From the NCBI RefSeq assembly GCF_945859825.1, contig NZ_CAMAPC010000005.1, forward strand, positions 1 through 64,000: DNA of 64,000 bases, read 5' to 3'. Under the pieces are notes generated by a model that made no database searches, was not told the origin of the DNA, and was given only the letters and a program-made list of their open reading frames with translations. Shown piece by piece: positions 8,674 to 19,300 of this stretch. Each line of letters starts with the position of its first letter. The first letter of the stretch is position 1. The DNA comes from Pseudoalteromonas holothuriae. Its GTDB lineage: Bacteria > Pseudomonadota > Gammaproteobacteria > Enterobacterales > Alteromonadaceae. The position numbers and the translations under genes are program-made.

Positions 8674-10833
8674 ATGACAACAACAAAGCAATTCAAATTA
8701 GGTGCATTGTCCATTGCAATGACCACACTATTCACGGCACACACAACCTTTGCTAATACTGACTTGTCAGCTCAGGGTAATATCAACTTTGCGCAAACTT
8801 CGACCAAGTTACAACACCAAGGTAAACTTGGTACGCAATTCATCATTAAGTATAAAAATAACAACCAATCAATCATGGCAGCTCACGCAGACTCTGGTGC
8901 AACAGTGTCACAAGCGGCAATGAACAAACAAGCGCAAAGTTTTGTACAAGGTTTTACAAGTAAAAAGTCAAATGTAAATACACATTATGTTCGCCCAATG
9001 GCGCTAAGTAATCACCATGTTATGCGCGTTGATAGAAAGTTATCTCCAAGCGAAGCAAATGCATTTATGCAAGAGGTTGCAGCATCTGGTAACGTTGAAT
9101 ACATAGAAATTGACCAAATGTTACAACCATTTGCTACGCCAAATGACCCACGTTATAACGACCAATGGCACTACTACGAAGCAAATGGTGGTTTAAACCT
9201 ACCTACTGCTTGGGATAGTGCAACGGGTACAGGTGTAACGGTAGCGGTACTTGATACAGGTTACCGCCCACACAGAGACCTGAACGCAAATATTTTGCCA
9301 GGATATGACATGATTTCAAACGCTTTAGTTGCCAATGATGGTGACTTGCGTGACAACGATGCAAGAGACCCTGGTGATGCAACAACTCGTGGTGAATGCG
9401 GCACTGACAGCAATGGCAACCCTGTACCTAGCTCAAATAGAGACTCTAGTTGGCACGGCACACACGTTGCGGGTACTGTTGCTGCAGTAACCAATAATGG
9501 TGAGGGTGTAGCTGGAGTAGCATACGATGCGAAAGTAGTCCCTGTACGTGTACTTGGTAAATGTGGTGGTTTAACTTCAGATATTGCTGACGGCATCATT
9601 TGGGCATCTGGTGGGGCTGTATCTGGCACAACTGCAAATGCAAACCCTGCTGATGTGATTAACATGAGTTTAGGTGGTGGTGGTAACTGTAGTGCCACAA
9701 CACAAAATGCAATTAACCAAGCACGTAACAATGGTTCAGTAATTGTTATTGCAGCGGGTAACGATAACGACAACGCAAATAACTACAATCCAGGCAACTG
9801 TAATGGTGTGGTAAACGTTGCATCAGTTAACCGCAGTGGTGGTCGCGCTTACTATTCAAACTTTGGTACATCTATTGACGTTGCAGCACCAGGCGGCGCG
9901 CAAAGCTTTGCTAATGATTCACAGGGTGTGTTATCTACGCACAACTCTGGTAGCACAGGCCCAGTTGCAGATAGCTACCACTACTCACAAGGCACATCAA
10001 TGGCTGCCCCTCACGTTGCAGGTGTAGCTGCACTAATCAAGCAAGCTAAACCCACAGCAACGCCAGATGAAATTGAAACTATTTTAAAAGACACAACCCG
10101 TAGCTTCCCTGCAACATGTAATAGCTGTGGTACTGGTATTGTTGATGCTGCTGCGGCTGTGCAAGCTGCAACGGGTGTTATTATTGGCCCTGTAGAAGAA
10201 GCACTTGAAGATGGTGTTGCTAAAACTGGCCTAAGTGGAGCCAAAAATAGCGAAACGTTCTACTACATTGATGTACCAGCAGGTGCTAGCAAACTTGATG
10301 TTACCATGAACGGTGGTAGCGGTGATGCAGATTTATACTTACAAGCAGGCGCAAAGCCAACTACAAGCAGCTATGTTTGTCGCTCTTGGGAGTCGGGTAA
10401 CACTGAAACCTGTACCATTGATAACCCAACAGCGGGTAAATACTGGGTGATGCTACAAGCCTATTCAACATACTCACAAGTTAACCTGCAAGCAGACATT
10501 ACCTCAGGCTCAAACCCAACACAGCCACAACCAGGTGGGGCAACTGAAAGTAACCTTTCAAGCACAAGCGGTCAGTGGCTTCATTACACCATTGATGTGC
10601 CTGCAGGTATGACGAACTTCACCGTTACAACATCGGGTGGCTCAGGCGACGCTGATTTGTATGTAAAACAAGGGTCACAACCAACATCTTCAAGCTATGA
10701 GTGTCGTTCTTGGAACAGTGGCAACTCTGAAGTATGTACATTTACCAACCCAACAGCTGGTAAATGGCACTTAAGCTTAAATGCGTATAGCAGCTTCTCT
10801 GGGTTAACACTGAGCGCGCAGTACAATCCATAA
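8674..10833 (+). CDS. Secreted subtilisin-like serine protease with two PPC domains
   Basis: An S8-family protease exported as a zymogen. The ATG at 8674 is chosen over the upstream TTG at 8620 because it is preceded by AGGGA and starts a clean signal peptide ending near TTFA. Next come an I9-type propeptide (residues about 35-130) and the catalytic domain, with Asp in VAVLDTG (about 194), His in WHGTHVAG (261) and Ser in GTSMAAPH (442). Two tandem pre-peptidase C-terminal (PPC) domains occupy about 514-609 and 622-719 and share the GGSGDADLY motif, which indicates a duplication. Such proteases of Alteromonas and Pseudoalteromonas degrade extracellular protein. It is a single gene with its own promoter and terminator, transcribed towards the eCIS operon. 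Confidence 0.92.
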   Translation: MTTTKQFKLGALSIAMTTLFTAHTTFANTDLSAQGNINFAQTSTKLQHQGKLGTQFIIKYKNNNQSIMAAHADSGATVSQAAMNKQAQSFVQGFTSKKSNVNTHYVRPMALSNHHVMRVDRKLSPSEANAFMQEVAASGNVEYIEIDQMLQPFATPNDPRYNDQWHYYEANGGLNLPTAWDSATGTGVTVAVLDTGYRPHRDLNANILPGYDMISNALVANDGDLRDNDARDPGDATTRGECGTDSNGNPVPSSNRDSSWHGTHVAGTVAAVTNNGEGVAGVAYDAKVVPVRVLGKCGGLTSDIADGIIWASGGAVSGTTANANPADVINMSLGGGGNCSATTQNAINQARNNGSVIVIAAGNDNDNANNYNPGNCNGVVNVASVNRSGGRAYYSNFGTSIDVAAPGGAQSFANDSQGVLSTHNSGSTGPVADSYHYSQGTSMAAPHVAGVAALIKQAKPTATPDEIETILKDTTRSFPATCNSCGTGIVDAAAAVQAATGVIIGPVEEALEDGVAKTGLSGAKNSETFYYIDVPAGASKLDVTMNGGSGDADLYLQAGAKPTTSSYVCRSWESGNTETCTIDNPTAGKYWVMLQAYSTYSQVNLQADITSGSNPTQPQPGGATESNLSSTSGQWLHYTIDVPAGMTNFTVTTSGGSGDADLYVKQGSQPTSSSYECRSWNSGNSEVCTFTNPTAGKWHLSLNAYSSFSGLTLSAQYNP

Positions 10834-10896
10834 TATTGAAGTTTCCCCAACACTCTAACTAAGTGTCTACATTAAGAATAAAACGCTTAGTTAGGC

Positions 10897-10936
10897 AAAA
10901 AAAATCGGTCACACCATATGGCGTGACCGATTTTTT
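10897..10936. terminator. Bidirectional rho-independent terminator
   Basis: A hairpin with arms TCGGTCAC (10905-10912) and GTGACCGA (10923-10930), flanked by an A8 run and a T6 run, so it works on both strands. It ends the protease transcript from the left and the eCIS structural operon from the right. Confidence 0.9.
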
Positions 10937-11014
10937 ATTTCAATCCCCCTGCACCCTAACAATACTTTTTTAATACGTACGTAATTCTTGGGGCTATTCA
11001 TACCTATTGATAAA

Positions 11015-11323
11015 TTATTTTTTACGATTATTTTTATCTCTATCATTTGTTAGCGCTTCCTTGATCACCATTATTAATGCCATAACCACAGGAGATGTCA
11101 TCCCAACAATTGCCGTAAAGGCCTCCATTTCTAGAAAATAACCCGAGATACACATCGCCAGTACCAATACAACCGTGGTAGGCATTATCCATTTACCTAA
11201 TAACATCAGTACAGTATCTTGTACCGAAGTAATATGCTTCGGTTGCTGTTTCTGCTTTTCTTGAGGTTTAGGGTCTTCATCACCATTGGGGGGTGATACA
11301 CCGGTAAAATTTTTTTTCATCAA
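11015..11323 (-). CDS. Small two-helix membrane protein at the end of the eCIS operon
   Basis: A 102-residue protein not recognised as a named family. After a charged, Pro/Lys/Gln-rich N-terminus there are two hydrophobic segments (about residues 45-65 and 69-90), then a basic tail NDRDKNNRKK. That layout, short with two membrane helices and a highly charged C-terminus, is what small holins look like, but no family motif supports it. It is the last gene of the structural operon, preceded by a GAAA-loop hairpin. A role in release or membrane anchoring is inference only. Confidence 0.55.
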   Translation of the reverse strand: MMKKNFTGVSPPNGDEDPKPQEKQKQQPKHITSVQDTVLMLLGKWIMPTTVVLVLAMCISGYFLEMEAFTAIVGMTSPVVMALIMVIKEALTNDRDKNNRKK

Positions 11324-11357
11324 AATTACTCCATTGACTGTAAAATTTTAGGAGGGA

Positions 11358-11373
11358 GGAGGCTTTCGCCTCC
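11358..11373 (-). promoter_or_regulatory. GNRA-tetraloop hairpin upstream of the small membrane protein
   Basis: On the minus strand GGAGGC, loop GAAA, GCCTCC forms a 6-bp stem with a stable tetraloop, 35 nt before the start codon of the 102-residue protein. There is no T run right after it. It could be an RNA processing or stability element that sets the level of the last gene. Confidence 0.45.
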
Positions 11374-11455
11374 ATTATTTAGTCGCTACAAAGCAATAAC
11401 AGCTTGCAGGAGAAGAAGGGAGGTAAGGAAGACGTTAAATTAACTTAAAATTAAA

Positions 11456-11965
11456 TTAATGCAGCCAAAAGTTCGTATTGTGCGCAACTGACTTTGAGTC
11501 TAAATACATTATTTTTTTCGGGGTTAGCTGATCAAAATAGACCGTGCTTAAGCGTAACCACTGAGTCAAAGAGATATGCTCAAGTTGATTAATATACAAC
11601 AGCGTTTGGTCGCACATTTGGCCACTGATAGGTAATTCAAAGTGTTGCTGCAATTGACTAAGTAATATATCAACATACCCATTGACCGACGCTTTAAATA
11701 GCAAGTTAGCAATATCTTGGCGAATAAGTTCATTCCCCCTTAGCTGCTGCCAAATTTCTTCACAATATTGCTGTTTAAATAACGTATATAGCTCAGGTTG
11801 AGAAAACCCAGCGGCTTTCATTGTTTGCCAACATGATAATTGGTCTAGCGCAACACAAAAAGCGTCTTTTTTTTGACCGCTCAATGTCATCACTGTTTTA
11901 AATGCTTGCGCATAACTTGCCATCATCTTCCTCATTTGGGGCTTTTTTAGATGACGTAAAAGCAC
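11456..11965 (-). CDS. Unrecognised helical protein of the eCIS operon
   Basis: A 169-residue, Gln/Leu-rich protein, predicted mainly alpha-helical, with no signal peptide or membrane segment and no family recognised. It follows the 193-residue protein after 13 nt in the structural operon, downstream of the tape measure. Position suggests an assembly or accessory role in the injection system, which is inference from context alone. Confidence 0.55.
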   Translation of the reverse strand: MLLRHLKKPQMRKMMASYAQAFKTVMTLSGQKKDAFCVALDQLSCWQTMKAAGFSQPELYTLFKQQYCEEIWQQLRGNELIRQDIANLLFKASVNGYVDILLSQLQQHFELPISGQMCDQTLLYINQLEHISLTQWLRLSTVYFDQLTPKKIMYLDSKSVAHNTNFWLH

Positions 11966-11978
11966 GTAAAACGTGATT

Positions 11979-12560
11979 TTAAATACGGCTTAAGTTGCCT
12001 CTTTTTTCAATAAAAATAAGAGAGATAAAATCACTGATCATAGAAGACAGTTCCGACTGGCTCGTAATATACTCATGCCACAAAGTTCTAGGGCCGCCAT
12101 GGGCAAGAAAATGGCTGTACCCCTCATCGTCAAAATATAATGTCTGCACTTGAGAGCTCAGTTGCGCGGTTTTATAGCGGCATGCAATATGGTGACTGCC
12201 TGAAGGCGCGAAAAACACCATTTGGCTGTCGTCGGCACCAAGTGTTCCATCACTTTGCAAACTGCCACTAAATGTAAAAGTAACCTCATAAATTAAATCA
12301 ACTACTGTGTTATCAGTGTCTAGCTGCGCTGTTTTTGTCACTATATCGCTGGCATAACCATGACTTGCCAGCTCAGTTTTTACACCACCTAACTGCACTA
12401 ATACTATTTGTGTAAACAGTTCATCAAGGTATCGCTTTCTATCGTATTCACTCACTAACCGAGTATTATCAGCTTTTGTTTTAGCTACCTCATAAAGTTG
12501 CAATCTATGCTGATGTGCAAGGATCAATTCATGGGTGTTATCTTCATTATATGTGTGCAT
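11979..12560 (-). CDS. Unrecognised protein downstream of the tape measure
   Basis: A 193-residue soluble protein with no motif recognised. The N-terminal third looks helical and the middle looks beta-rich (VVDLIYEVTFTFSG). It starts 21 nt after the tape-measure gene and is followed 13 nt later by the 169-residue gene, so it is part of the structural operon. In other eCIS loci the ATPase and the terminator protein genes follow the tape measure; here those two are in the second operon and this gene stands in their place. Confidence 0.55.
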   Translation of the reverse strand: MHTYNEDNTHELILAHQHRLQLYEVAKTKADNTRLVSEYDRKRYLDELFTQIVLVQLGGVKTELASHGYASDIVTKTAQLDTDNTVVDLIYEVTFTFSGSLQSDGTLGADDSQMVFFAPSGSHHIACRYKTAQLSSQVQTLYFDDEGYSHFLAHGGPRTLWHEYITSQSELSSMISDFISLIFIEKRGNLSRI

Positions 12561-12581
12561 AAAAATCCTCTGTAACTTGTT

Positions 12582-15500
12582 TTAAAAACCATATTTCCAT
12601 TCAATGTGGAGTAACGCTTGGTCCAGCCAAGGTAATTGAACCATACCTAACCCCCAAGGCAGTTTCGACATTAAAACGTCTTGCGGCATACTTACAACAT
12701 TAATATGACAACCCGATTCGGTTTGCTCCACCGTCCCTTCGCGGGTAATAAACATGCGTACAAACTCATCTACCGGCATGCCTTTTAATATCTGCCAACG
12801 ACTCACCAGCGCCTGTAGCATGTAGTCAATTGCCATCATGGTTGGTTCATCCAGCTCAATACGCTGATCTACTTGAGTGTCCAGTGGTAATCCCAGTAAA
12901 GCATTCACGGTTAAGCTCTCTTCAATTAGCGGATCTACATTTGCGATGTAACACAACACAGCATGTGCTTGCAGGTACGCGTCATCATTTTTAAACTGCC
13001 CTTCATTTTCATTCCCACTGTCATACACAAGGTCAAGCTTGGTAAACAAAGTGGGCAAAAAAGGCCATAAAATCACTAAACCCACATCAAAAGACTCTGG
13101 GTTGTTTTGCTGCTCACTGATGGCCTGTAATTGCGCAAGTTGTGATTGAGCTTGTGCAATCGCGTTTTGAACAATCTCTTTATTGGCTTTTAAACGGGTT
13201 GTTCTGGCAAGCTTTGCCAATTGACTTTGGCTTTGCTCAATCGCTTGTTTGAGCTCAAAACTTTGTGGTGTTGAATGCACATGAATTTGCTGTGTTAGAT
13301 GTGCTAAAAGCTGTTGCGCGTCATCAATGTGCTCAACCGTTACTAAAGCATTAAAGAATGTTTTTAACGGTGATTTTACTGGCTGTTTCGCTCTATGCGA
13401 TTGGGTCACTGAAGGTTGCGTTATTGAAGTTACGCTATTGCGCTGCTCACTCGATGATGAAAAGTGCGTTTGCTTGTTTAAAGGAGCTTGTTCGAGCGCA
13501 GCATGATCAATAGATGATTGAACATGCTGCGCTATTTCATACCCTTTACTTGTATCAGTATCAATTTCACCATGAGTGCCTTGGGCTTGCCTTAATTCAT
13601 TACTTTCTTCGTCTTGATTATGGCTGTTAAAAGTATTAGTGAGCACACTAAAATCATGCGGATGAACTAAATTTTTACCGCTTTTAGTTACCGTATTGTG
13701 AGTCGAATCATGCCGTGATTGCGGTATTTCTTTGGCATCACAATTTATGCTTGCCAATACGTCATCACGACCGTGTTCACTGGTCAGCGCATCGGATAAT
13801 GTAGCACGATGTAATTGATCATTGGTTTTACTCACACTGCGGGGAACTGACACGCCATAATCATGCCTTATTACAGTCAAATCTTGCTCTGCATGTCTGC
13901 TAACAGCTTGCGTATCTGCGCGATTATTCCTATTTGATAAGCTTGCTTCACCCACTTCTGGGGTTTGAGTTACATTATGAATTTCATCTGCCATTGGCTG
14001 TAACTGGTTTAGTGGCTGCGCAACAGTTGTGTGCTTATAACCTTGATTTGTCATGTTTAAGGAAGCAACCTTGGCCGCCTTAACAGGTTTTAGCCAAATG
14101 CTGTCCACCTCTAAAATTTGCTTGGTTGCATGGTTAACCAAAGGCATAAGCCAAGCGTCCAAGCCTGTGTCAATACGCTCTATAAGTGGTAGCTTTTGAA
14201 CCAGCTCTTTTTTAATCAAATCGAGTGATTGCACATGCTGGGTAATTAACTGTTGCAGTTGCCTACCTTGCGCCCCTTGCTCTGCTGCTCCAAGTAAACT
14301 ATTTAGCTCATTAACAAGCCACACTTGCTGCTTTAAAACAAACCCATAAATACGCTGTACTGATGGCAGATAACAAAGTTGCAATTCACGCCCAAACGCG
14401 GCCATATGAGCAACTCGATTACAGCATTGCCAAATTAATGAGCTGCAGTTGCTCGCAGTGATTTGCTTTGGTGACAATGCTTGCTCTTGCTCAAAGCATT
14501 GCATCATATCGTCCAAATCACGCGTAAATTGCTCATAAAACTTATCTAAACGCTCACTCACCGCTTTTTCAAACTGCGCTTCATCGATAGTCAGTGCGAT
14601 AGTGGGTGCGAATGATTTATCTAAGCAAGCATATTCACATTGTTTGAGCAATGTATCGATCACCCTATTCAGTACGGGTCTACTCACAATACCACTTTGC
14701 AATTGCAACCATAAACTTGACCCCGTTTGAATCGGTAAGCTTTTTAACTGCTCAATTACGCTCACCAGTATCCTCTGCTCATCCGCAGCTAAAACCTGAG
14801 TTTGTTGAGGCTGCGCGAGCCAAGACTTTGTCCGCTTTAAAGCAGCTACAAGCTCACTGTTGTTAACCTTTACAGCAAACTCACTTGATTGTTTATTGGT
14901 TACCACGCGCTGATATTGCAGGCTCCATTGGCTTGCATCATCAAGCCAACTTTGCAATGTTCGCTCTGATACTGCTTGCGCTGCTTGCCATTTAAGCGGT
15001 AGCTCTAGTAACAAAACGGGTACATCGGGCAATCTACTTAATAAACTATAAAGTTTTAATAAGCTTCTTTTGTTGCCATTAACGCTACTAACAATGTGAC
15101 TTTGAGTGCGTAATTTTGCTGCTAATTTTACTATTTTTTCAAGGGTACTGTGTGGCGCTTGCTTATGGCGTAAAGCATCGCCAAACGCTTGTGTTACCTG
15201 ATCCAATTTAGAGGCTAAGTTGACGCTCAACTGGGTTTGATTTACGCGGATTGTTTGCAGCGCCAACCACGCTTTTAGCTGCTGCTTGGGTAACATATGA
15301 GAATTGGCAAGTATCTGTAATAACAACAATACCTGTTTTAAAATTTGTTGCTGTTGTGCTCCTATCACGGTTATTTTGGTCGCTGGCTTTAGCTGCATAT
15401 CTGTACTTTGAGCAAACTCAGTATGGCCTACCAAATCAATTGCTAAATCTGCCTTTTGTGCCACTGTGCTTACAATTCGATGTAAATCGCTCAATGCTTT

Positions 15501-16394
15501 TTGATTACATTGATTTTTGTTTAGCGCACACCACATACTGAGCATTTGTGCGTGTTTAGACGTTTTTAAAACGGTCGTGGTTTGCTCTAATAACCGCTCA
15601 CTAAACCCATTATGCGCAATAAATAACTCATGTAAAGTGAGTAGCAACGTGCGGTGTTGCTGTAATTCAGCATGCCCAGTGGTTAGGGTGGTAAACTCTA
15701 ACAAGCTAATAAATCGCTCATATTGCGCAGCACTTAAGCAAGTTAACAGTTGAGTGACTCTTTGTTGCTCATGCACCTCATAAAGCGGTGCCACCAGCAA
15801 CGGTAATAGCGTTTTATCTTGGTAACATAACTGTACCAACCTATGCCTAAGCTGCACCCCGTTAGGCTGTAATTGTAGCTTCTCTAGTGGGTTGAACGAT
15901 GTTTCAAGCGCTTCTTTTAACTGCCGCTTTAGCTCAAGCCCAAGTGTTGCTTTGGTCACCCCGCTCTGTGGCTTTTGTTTGCTCAATATGGTGAGCAAGT
16001 TCAGTAAAATGCTATTATAGCGAGTTACCCCTTGGCGATGTATTGCAGCTTGCTGAAGGGAGTTCTCTTTGCCGTATTGCTGCACCGCGTTTTTTAGCTG
16101 CTTGGTAATACTGTCGCTCAGCTGAGGATAAACATACTGTTTAAACGCAGCAAATGGGTCAAGCATCACAAACTGCCAGTCAATTTCGGCTAAATCAAGA
16201 TCTATGTCAGGTAACTTAATTGCATCTAAGGGTAAATTAGGCTCATCTAACTCAGGCCAATCCATTTGTGTTAGCCCCAGTATCAACCAATCTGAAAATT
16301 GATTTTGCACATCTTCCAAACTACTGCCTGAAGCACGCAAAGCAGATGGAGAGGCCTGTATATCGGCCCCTAGCTGTTTAATGGTTAGTTTCAT
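12582..16394 (-). CDS. eCIS tape measure protein (Afp14/Pvc14-like)
   Basis: A 1270-residue, mostly helical protein. The C-terminal part has the signature of the contractile injection system tape-measure family: VILWPFLPTLF near residue 1105, then LNALLGLPLD-type sequence and a repeated LxWGLGMVQLPW region at the end. The N-terminal two thirds are long Gln/Leu-rich helices, as expected of a protein that spans the tube and sets its length. Residues about 780-1005 form a low-complexity Ser/Thr/Asn/His/Gln-rich linker. It starts 2 nt after the fibre gene, so translation is probably coupled. At this length it is larger than the classical Afp tape measure (around 700 residues, from memory), suggesting a longer particle or the inserted linker. 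Confidence 0.85.
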   Translation of the reverse strand: MKLTIKQLGADIQASPSALRASGSSLEDVQNQFSDWLILGLTQMDWPELDEPNLPLDAIKLPDIDLDLAEIDWQFVMLDPFAAFKQYVYPQLSDSITKQLKNAVQQYGKENSLQQAAIHRQGVTRYNSILLNLLTILSKQKPQSGVTKATLGLELKRQLKEALETSFNPLEKLQLQPNGVQLRHRLVQLCYQDKTLLPLLVAPLYEVHEQQRVTQLLTCLSAAQYERFISLLEFTTLTTGHAELQQHRTLLLTLHELFIAHNGFSERLLEQTTTVLKTSKHAQMLSMWCALNKNQCNQKALSDLHRIVSTVAQKADLAIDLVGHTEFAQSTDMQLKPATKITVIGAQQQQILKQVLLLLQILANSHMLPKQQLKAWLALQTIRVNQTQLSVNLASKLDQVTQAFGDALRHKQAPHSTLEKIVKLAAKLRTQSHIVSSVNGNKRSLLKLYSLLSRLPDVPVLLLELPLKWQAAQAVSERTLQSWLDDASQWSLQYQRVVTNKQSSEFAVKVNNSELVAALKRTKSWLAQPQQTQVLAADEQRILVSVIEQLKSLPIQTGSSLWLQLQSGIVSRPVLNRVIDTLLKQCEYACLDKSFAPTIALTIDEAQFEKAVSERLDKFYEQFTRDLDDMMQCFEQEQALSPKQITASNCSSLIWQCCNRVAHMAAFGRELQLCYLPSVQRIYGFVLKQQVWLVNELNSLLGAAEQGAQGRQLQQLITQHVQSLDLIKKELVQKLPLIERIDTGLDAWLMPLVNHATKQILEVDSIWLKPVKAAKVASLNMTNQGYKHTTVAQPLNQLQPMADEIHNVTQTPEVGEASLSNRNNRADTQAVSRHAEQDLTVIRHDYGVSVPRSVSKTNDQLHRATLSDALTSEHGRDDVLASINCDAKEIPQSRHDSTHNTVTKSGKNLVHPHDFSVLTNTFNSHNQDEESNELRQAQGTHGEIDTDTSKGYEIAQHVQSSIDHAALEQAPLNKQTHFSSSSEQRNSVTSITQPSVTQSHRAKQPVKSPLKTFFNALVTVEHIDDAQQLLAHLTQQIHVHSTPQSFELKQAIEQSQSQLAKLARTTRLKANKEIVQNAIAQAQSQLAQLQAISEQQNNPESFDVGLVILWPFLPTLFTKLDLVYDSGNENEGQFKNDDAYLQAHAVLCYIANVDPLIEESLTVNALLGLPLDTQVDQRIELDEPTMMAIDYMLQALVSRWQILKGMPVDEFVRMFITREGTVEQTESGCHINVVSMPQDVLMSKLPWGLGMVQLPWLDQALLHIEWKYGF

Positions 16395-16396
16395 AA

Positions 16397-19300
16397 TTAA
16401 ATGTGATCATTGCGCCAAGGTTGGGCACCGCACATCACTGGGCCATCAATATACAAGCCATGCCACCAGTAATCTTGGTGAGTATGCTCATCATGACTTG
16501 TATCACATCCAGCACTATAAATATGGTGTCCTACCTCTGATTCAGCACGGTTACCTCGCCAGTACCCCTGCGCCATTAAGTTTTGACACTTATAAGCACC
16601 ACCTCCATAAAGCACTGCTGTATTGGTACGCGCTACCACTTGGCTGTCATCACAATACGCAACTCCTGCGCCAGATTCAGCGCGGCATAACGACACATTG
16701 AGCGTTGACTCTTTAACACCAAACACCCCTCCACCTTGGCGTGTGGCTGAGCAATGTTTAATATTGCCCGCTTCTACTGCGCTGACTTCAGACTCACCGT
16801 AAATTGCCCCACCATCACCACTTACGTGGTGGTTTTCAATCACACAGTTGAGCTTGGCACTTTGTACATAACGCAAGTGGAACGCACCTCCATTTCCTTC
16901 AAACAAACCGCCATTAAGGAGTGAACCATCAAAGGTAAAGCCTCGCATTTCAACGCTTTTAACCATCGCATCACTTTGCCCATGAATTAAAAAGCGACAC
17001 CCTGCATGCTCTTTCACAATGCGTGTTTCTCGTTCATTAAAGCCAATAATGCTCACGTTTGAGCCAATACGCACTTGCTGCTTCAATTTGTAGGCACGGT
17101 TCATTTGTGGGTGACTGGTATGCGGTAAGAGTAAAATAGTCACATTGCAGAGTATTTCTCGACTCATAACATCATCAAACTCTTGCTGGTTTTGTATCAA
17201 CAATACTTTATTACTTTCAGTCCATGACCAGCAGTGTGCATCTACATAAGCTTTTATCGCGGCCTGTGTTGCCAACACCTCGTTGGATGACATCTCGCCG
17301 CCAAGCTCAACATCAGTTGAAATACTACCAACGAGTTGAGTGTCACCCAGTTGCATCGTTGTCGCGCTAAATGCGCCACTCACCTTACAATCGCTTTGTA
17401 TACTGGCGTCTTCGGCAAAAGTTAGCCCGCTATCAATGGTCAGTGTATTGCGAACCCGTACATCTCCCTCTATATCAAGTTTGCACTCTGGAGTTTGCGT
17501 ACCAACCCCGACATGACCCTCAGGGGTTATATGCAACGCATCAGTGCTATTTGCTTGAATACTCAATGGGGCAGAAGCTGTATTCGACTCAACATGAATA
17601 ACATGTTCACCAGAGACTGATAGAGAAGGTGCCGCTATGTTACTCTCTGTGTGCAACGGGCTATGTAAATTAACTTGGCCATGTACTGTGACGGCATTAT
17701 TGAACGTAGACGCAGGCGTAATAGTAACCTGAGATCCAACTTCTAAGCCTTCAATATTAAGCCCGCCTTGCAGCGTTGTTTGCTTAGCAACAGTTAACGT
17801 ATCACGCAGTGACGTGTGCTTATGTACCGACAGCTCATCGTTTAACCTAACCGAATCTTGAAAGGTGCTGTCGCTTTTTACTTCAACATGACGATTAAAA
17901 GTAGCTTGACCTTCAACCAATAAAGTGTCTTTTAAATGCACATCGTCATTAACGGTTAAATCGGAGCGAAGTTCCACATCACCAAATATTTTTGCGCCAT
18001 CAAAACACTCAACTCGACCTGACCCCCGAAGTTTACCATTGAGAATGATATCCCCTTGGATCAAAGCATTGCCTGCAACATCCAGTGCCTCTCTCGGGCT
18101 ATCGGTTTGCACACCCAACTTACCGTCTTCAATCACCACCGGCTTTTCACCTTGGTGGTACACTGCAAAAGCCTTTGCAAAATGATTTTGATCAATGGCC
18201 ACTTGCGCGATACCCGCAGGCATGCCTATTGGTGCTTCATCGCTCACGCTGCTAAAAGGTAAACCAAAGCGCGCCTCACCTGCCAGCTCTGAGTTGCCAT
18301 GTACATTAATGTTGCTTCTAAAGCTGGCATACTCATCTACATGCAAGCTTTCATCAATTTCTAATCGGCCTTTTATCTCTACATCTTTTCTAAATTGACT
18401 GTCTTCTGCCACATCGAGTGCATAATCTGGCCGCTCGACGCCTACTCCTAATCGACCGTCATTAAACACTAACCCCGTTTGGCCTCCCTGCCTTTCAATA
18501 TACAGTCCTCGTTTTCCTTGCTCTTGAATATGCACTCGTGCCTGGGCAGGTTTATCAGATAGATTTAAGTCGCCATCTATCTCTACATGAGTATCAAATT
18601 GTGCTAATCCTTCAACTAATAGCGCATTATCAGTTTCGGTTTGCGCAACTATTAAGCCACCCATCGCACTCGCACGGCCATTCACAGTAAGTGTATTATC
18701 AACCGTTGTTGAACCATTGGCATTTAAAGGGCCAGTAAAGGTCGCAATGCCATCTGTTACTGTTAAGTTATTATAAAAATCAACGGTATCTGTTACAGAT
18801 AAAGTGCCACTCAGATTGCTAGAACCTTGCACAAATAAGGCGTCTTTTGGTAGTTGCGCGCTGTTATTGGTTACGCTAATCGACAAACCATCATCAATTT
18901 GGCCCGCACCAGCAACGGTTAGTTTTTTGCTTAGTTTAGTGTCGCCTTGCACCTCAAGCGCAAACTCTTCACCTACAAACTCCTCCCCCATGATCTGCAC
19001 TTGCCCAGCAACACAAGCTTGACCTGTTAGCGCAAAGTTCACATCAGACTCTGGTAGTGGCTGATTGATAGCAAGTTGACCAGCTGCAATATAAGTGGCT
19101 GAGTTTGTTGTACCACGCTGCACTTTGACTGCCGCCTGTTCGCCCAATTGGGTAATATTTACTTGCGAGTTGGTCGTGCTTAATAATGGATTACCATCAA
19201 TGCTCACAGTTAATTGACCATGAACATCCGTATTGCCAAAAATATCAGCATCGCCATGCACATTAAATGGTGTGGCAAAATTACTGCTGCCCACAGTCAC

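Noticed and set aside
9261..9773. 170-codon frame opposite the protease gene
   Set aside because: It lies within the catalytic domain of the subtilase on the other strand; the long frame comes from codon bias.
12582..16394. Type VI secretion system
   Set aside because: No TssB/TssC pair, TssJLM membrane complex or ClpV was found; there is a gp19-type tube pair and a tape measure of the eCIS family.
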